Positions 15,404 through 15,860 of a stretch of DNA of 15,860 nt are shown here, piece after piece; position 1 is the stretch's first letter; the number at the start of each line of letters is the position of its first letter. This stretch comes from JANRIZ01 sp033764445 (lineage in GTDB: Bacteria; Verrucomicrobiota; Verrucomicrobiia; JAWXBN01), in the NCBI GenBank assembly GCA_033764445.1, contig JANRIZ010000083.1, positions 1 through 15,860 of the forward strand, read 5' to 3'. The notes under the pieces were generated by a model. It saw only the letters and a program-made list of their open reading frames with translations, made no database searches and was not told the origin of the DNA. The position numbers and the translations under genes are program-made.

Positions 15404-15553
15404 ACACTCAGCAAGACAGCTTTCTTGATGTGCTACCTGACCGCTGGACTTTCGACCGCCTGTAAGACGTCATTTCGCTTCGCAATCAAAAAACTGACGA
15501 GGCGAGTGCCGACGAAGATTACCTTGAGCGTGAGGACTTGGAATCCGGCGCGG
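15400..15553 (+). pseudogene. hsdS: hsdS 5' fragment with in-frame stop
   Basis: Start of a type I restriction specificity subunit. It begins at ATG 15400, overlapping the yhcG stop. The first 21 codons read to PDRWTFDRL, then TAA at 15463. The same frame continues DVISLRNQKTDEASADEDYL, then EDLESGAG, the conserved opening of an HsdS target-recognition domain. Homology ends at about 15553, where rhuM sequence begins in another frame. The rest of hsdS (normally about 400 residues) is missing. Confidence 0.8.
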
Positions 15554-15711
15554 GCCATCCAGTTCCGTCAGTGGGCGACGGTCGTGCTGCGGGACTTTGC
15601 CATCCGGGGCTATGTACTAGACAAGGAGCGGCTCAACAATGGCGCGTTCCTGAGCAAGGAGTATTACGTAACCTGCTGGCGGAGATCCGGGCCAGCGAGC
15701 ACCGCTTTCAT
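15554..15711 (+). pseudogene. rhuM fragment, frameshifted
   Basis: Middle part of a RhuM-family (virulence RhuM) protein, whose genes often sit in restriction loci. Frame 2 gives AIQFRQWATVVLRDFAIRGY and LDKERLNNGAFLSKEYY. After about 15667 the homology shifts to frame 1 as LLAEIRASEHRFH, with about three residues fewer than relatives. Neither the N-terminus nor the C-terminus is present. It is clearly non-functional. Confidence 0.8.
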
Positions 15712-15860
15712 CCAAGAATACCAGCCGCTCAGCGGGAACGCCCGCCAACCGTTGCGGCCACTGTTTTCTTTGTTCCGCCACGTCGGGCCGTGACTGCTCG
15801 GCGGCGTGTAGAGTTTTTTTTACAGCTCCAGCCCAACCGGGCCAGCCACAGATCCATCGT

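Noticed and set aside
15712..15860. Possible transposase or continuation of rhuM at the window end
   Set aside because: All three forward frames lack a recognisable motif after HRFH, and the remaining 149 bases are too short to assign.

Overview
The window is GC-rich bacterial chromosome. The gene content suggests a Verrucomicrobiota-like or other PVC-type bacterium: a Hanks-type kinase with a long Pro/Ala linker, an ECF sigma factor beside an EF-hand protein, a GH29 fucosidase with an AraC regulator, an FkbM methyltransferase, and a YhcG/RhuM/Hsd gene set. This placement is inference from gene content only. No rRNA or tRNA gene, CRISPR array or intact transposase was seen.

Layout. 1-1133 (-) is an MFS transporter whose 3' end lies outside the window. 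It is divergent from a membrane Ser/Thr kinase (1291-3315, +) that carries a DNRLRE-like extracellular domain. From 8273 down to 3437 everything is on the minus strand, in the order scpA, scpB, a 166-base gap with degenerate repeats, a pheA-like gene lacking about half of its dehydratase domain, ECF sigma factor, small single-span membrane protein, membrane-anchored Spy/CpxP-like protein, and secreted EF-hand protein. The last four resemble a CnrH/CnrY/CnrX-type sigma, anti-sigma and periplasmic-sensor unit with a calcium-binding protein added.

8376-13736 holds a cytoplasmic-type GH29 alpha-L-fucosidase (+), a convergent AraC/XylS regulator (-), a membrane fatty-acid desaturase (+), a six-span hypothetical membrane protein (-) and an FkbM methyltransferase (+).

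13737-15860 is a decayed defence locus. A 303-base gene-free stretch leads to a 64-codon hsdM remnant that keeps only the N-terminus and two short internal pieces, all in one frame. It overlaps by ATGA with an apparently intact YhcG/DUF1016 PDDEXK nuclease. That gene overlaps by ATGA with an hsdS 5' fragment broken by a stop, which runs directly into a frameshifted rhuM fragment. The nuclease gene contains three hairpin-forming repeats spaced by whole codons between its two domains.

The observations most worth following are the in-frame-shrunken hsdM with a surviving YhcG, the hairpin repeats inside yhcG, the P-protein with a missing catalytic lobe, and the kinase-DNRLRE fusion beside the sigma/EF-hand unit.
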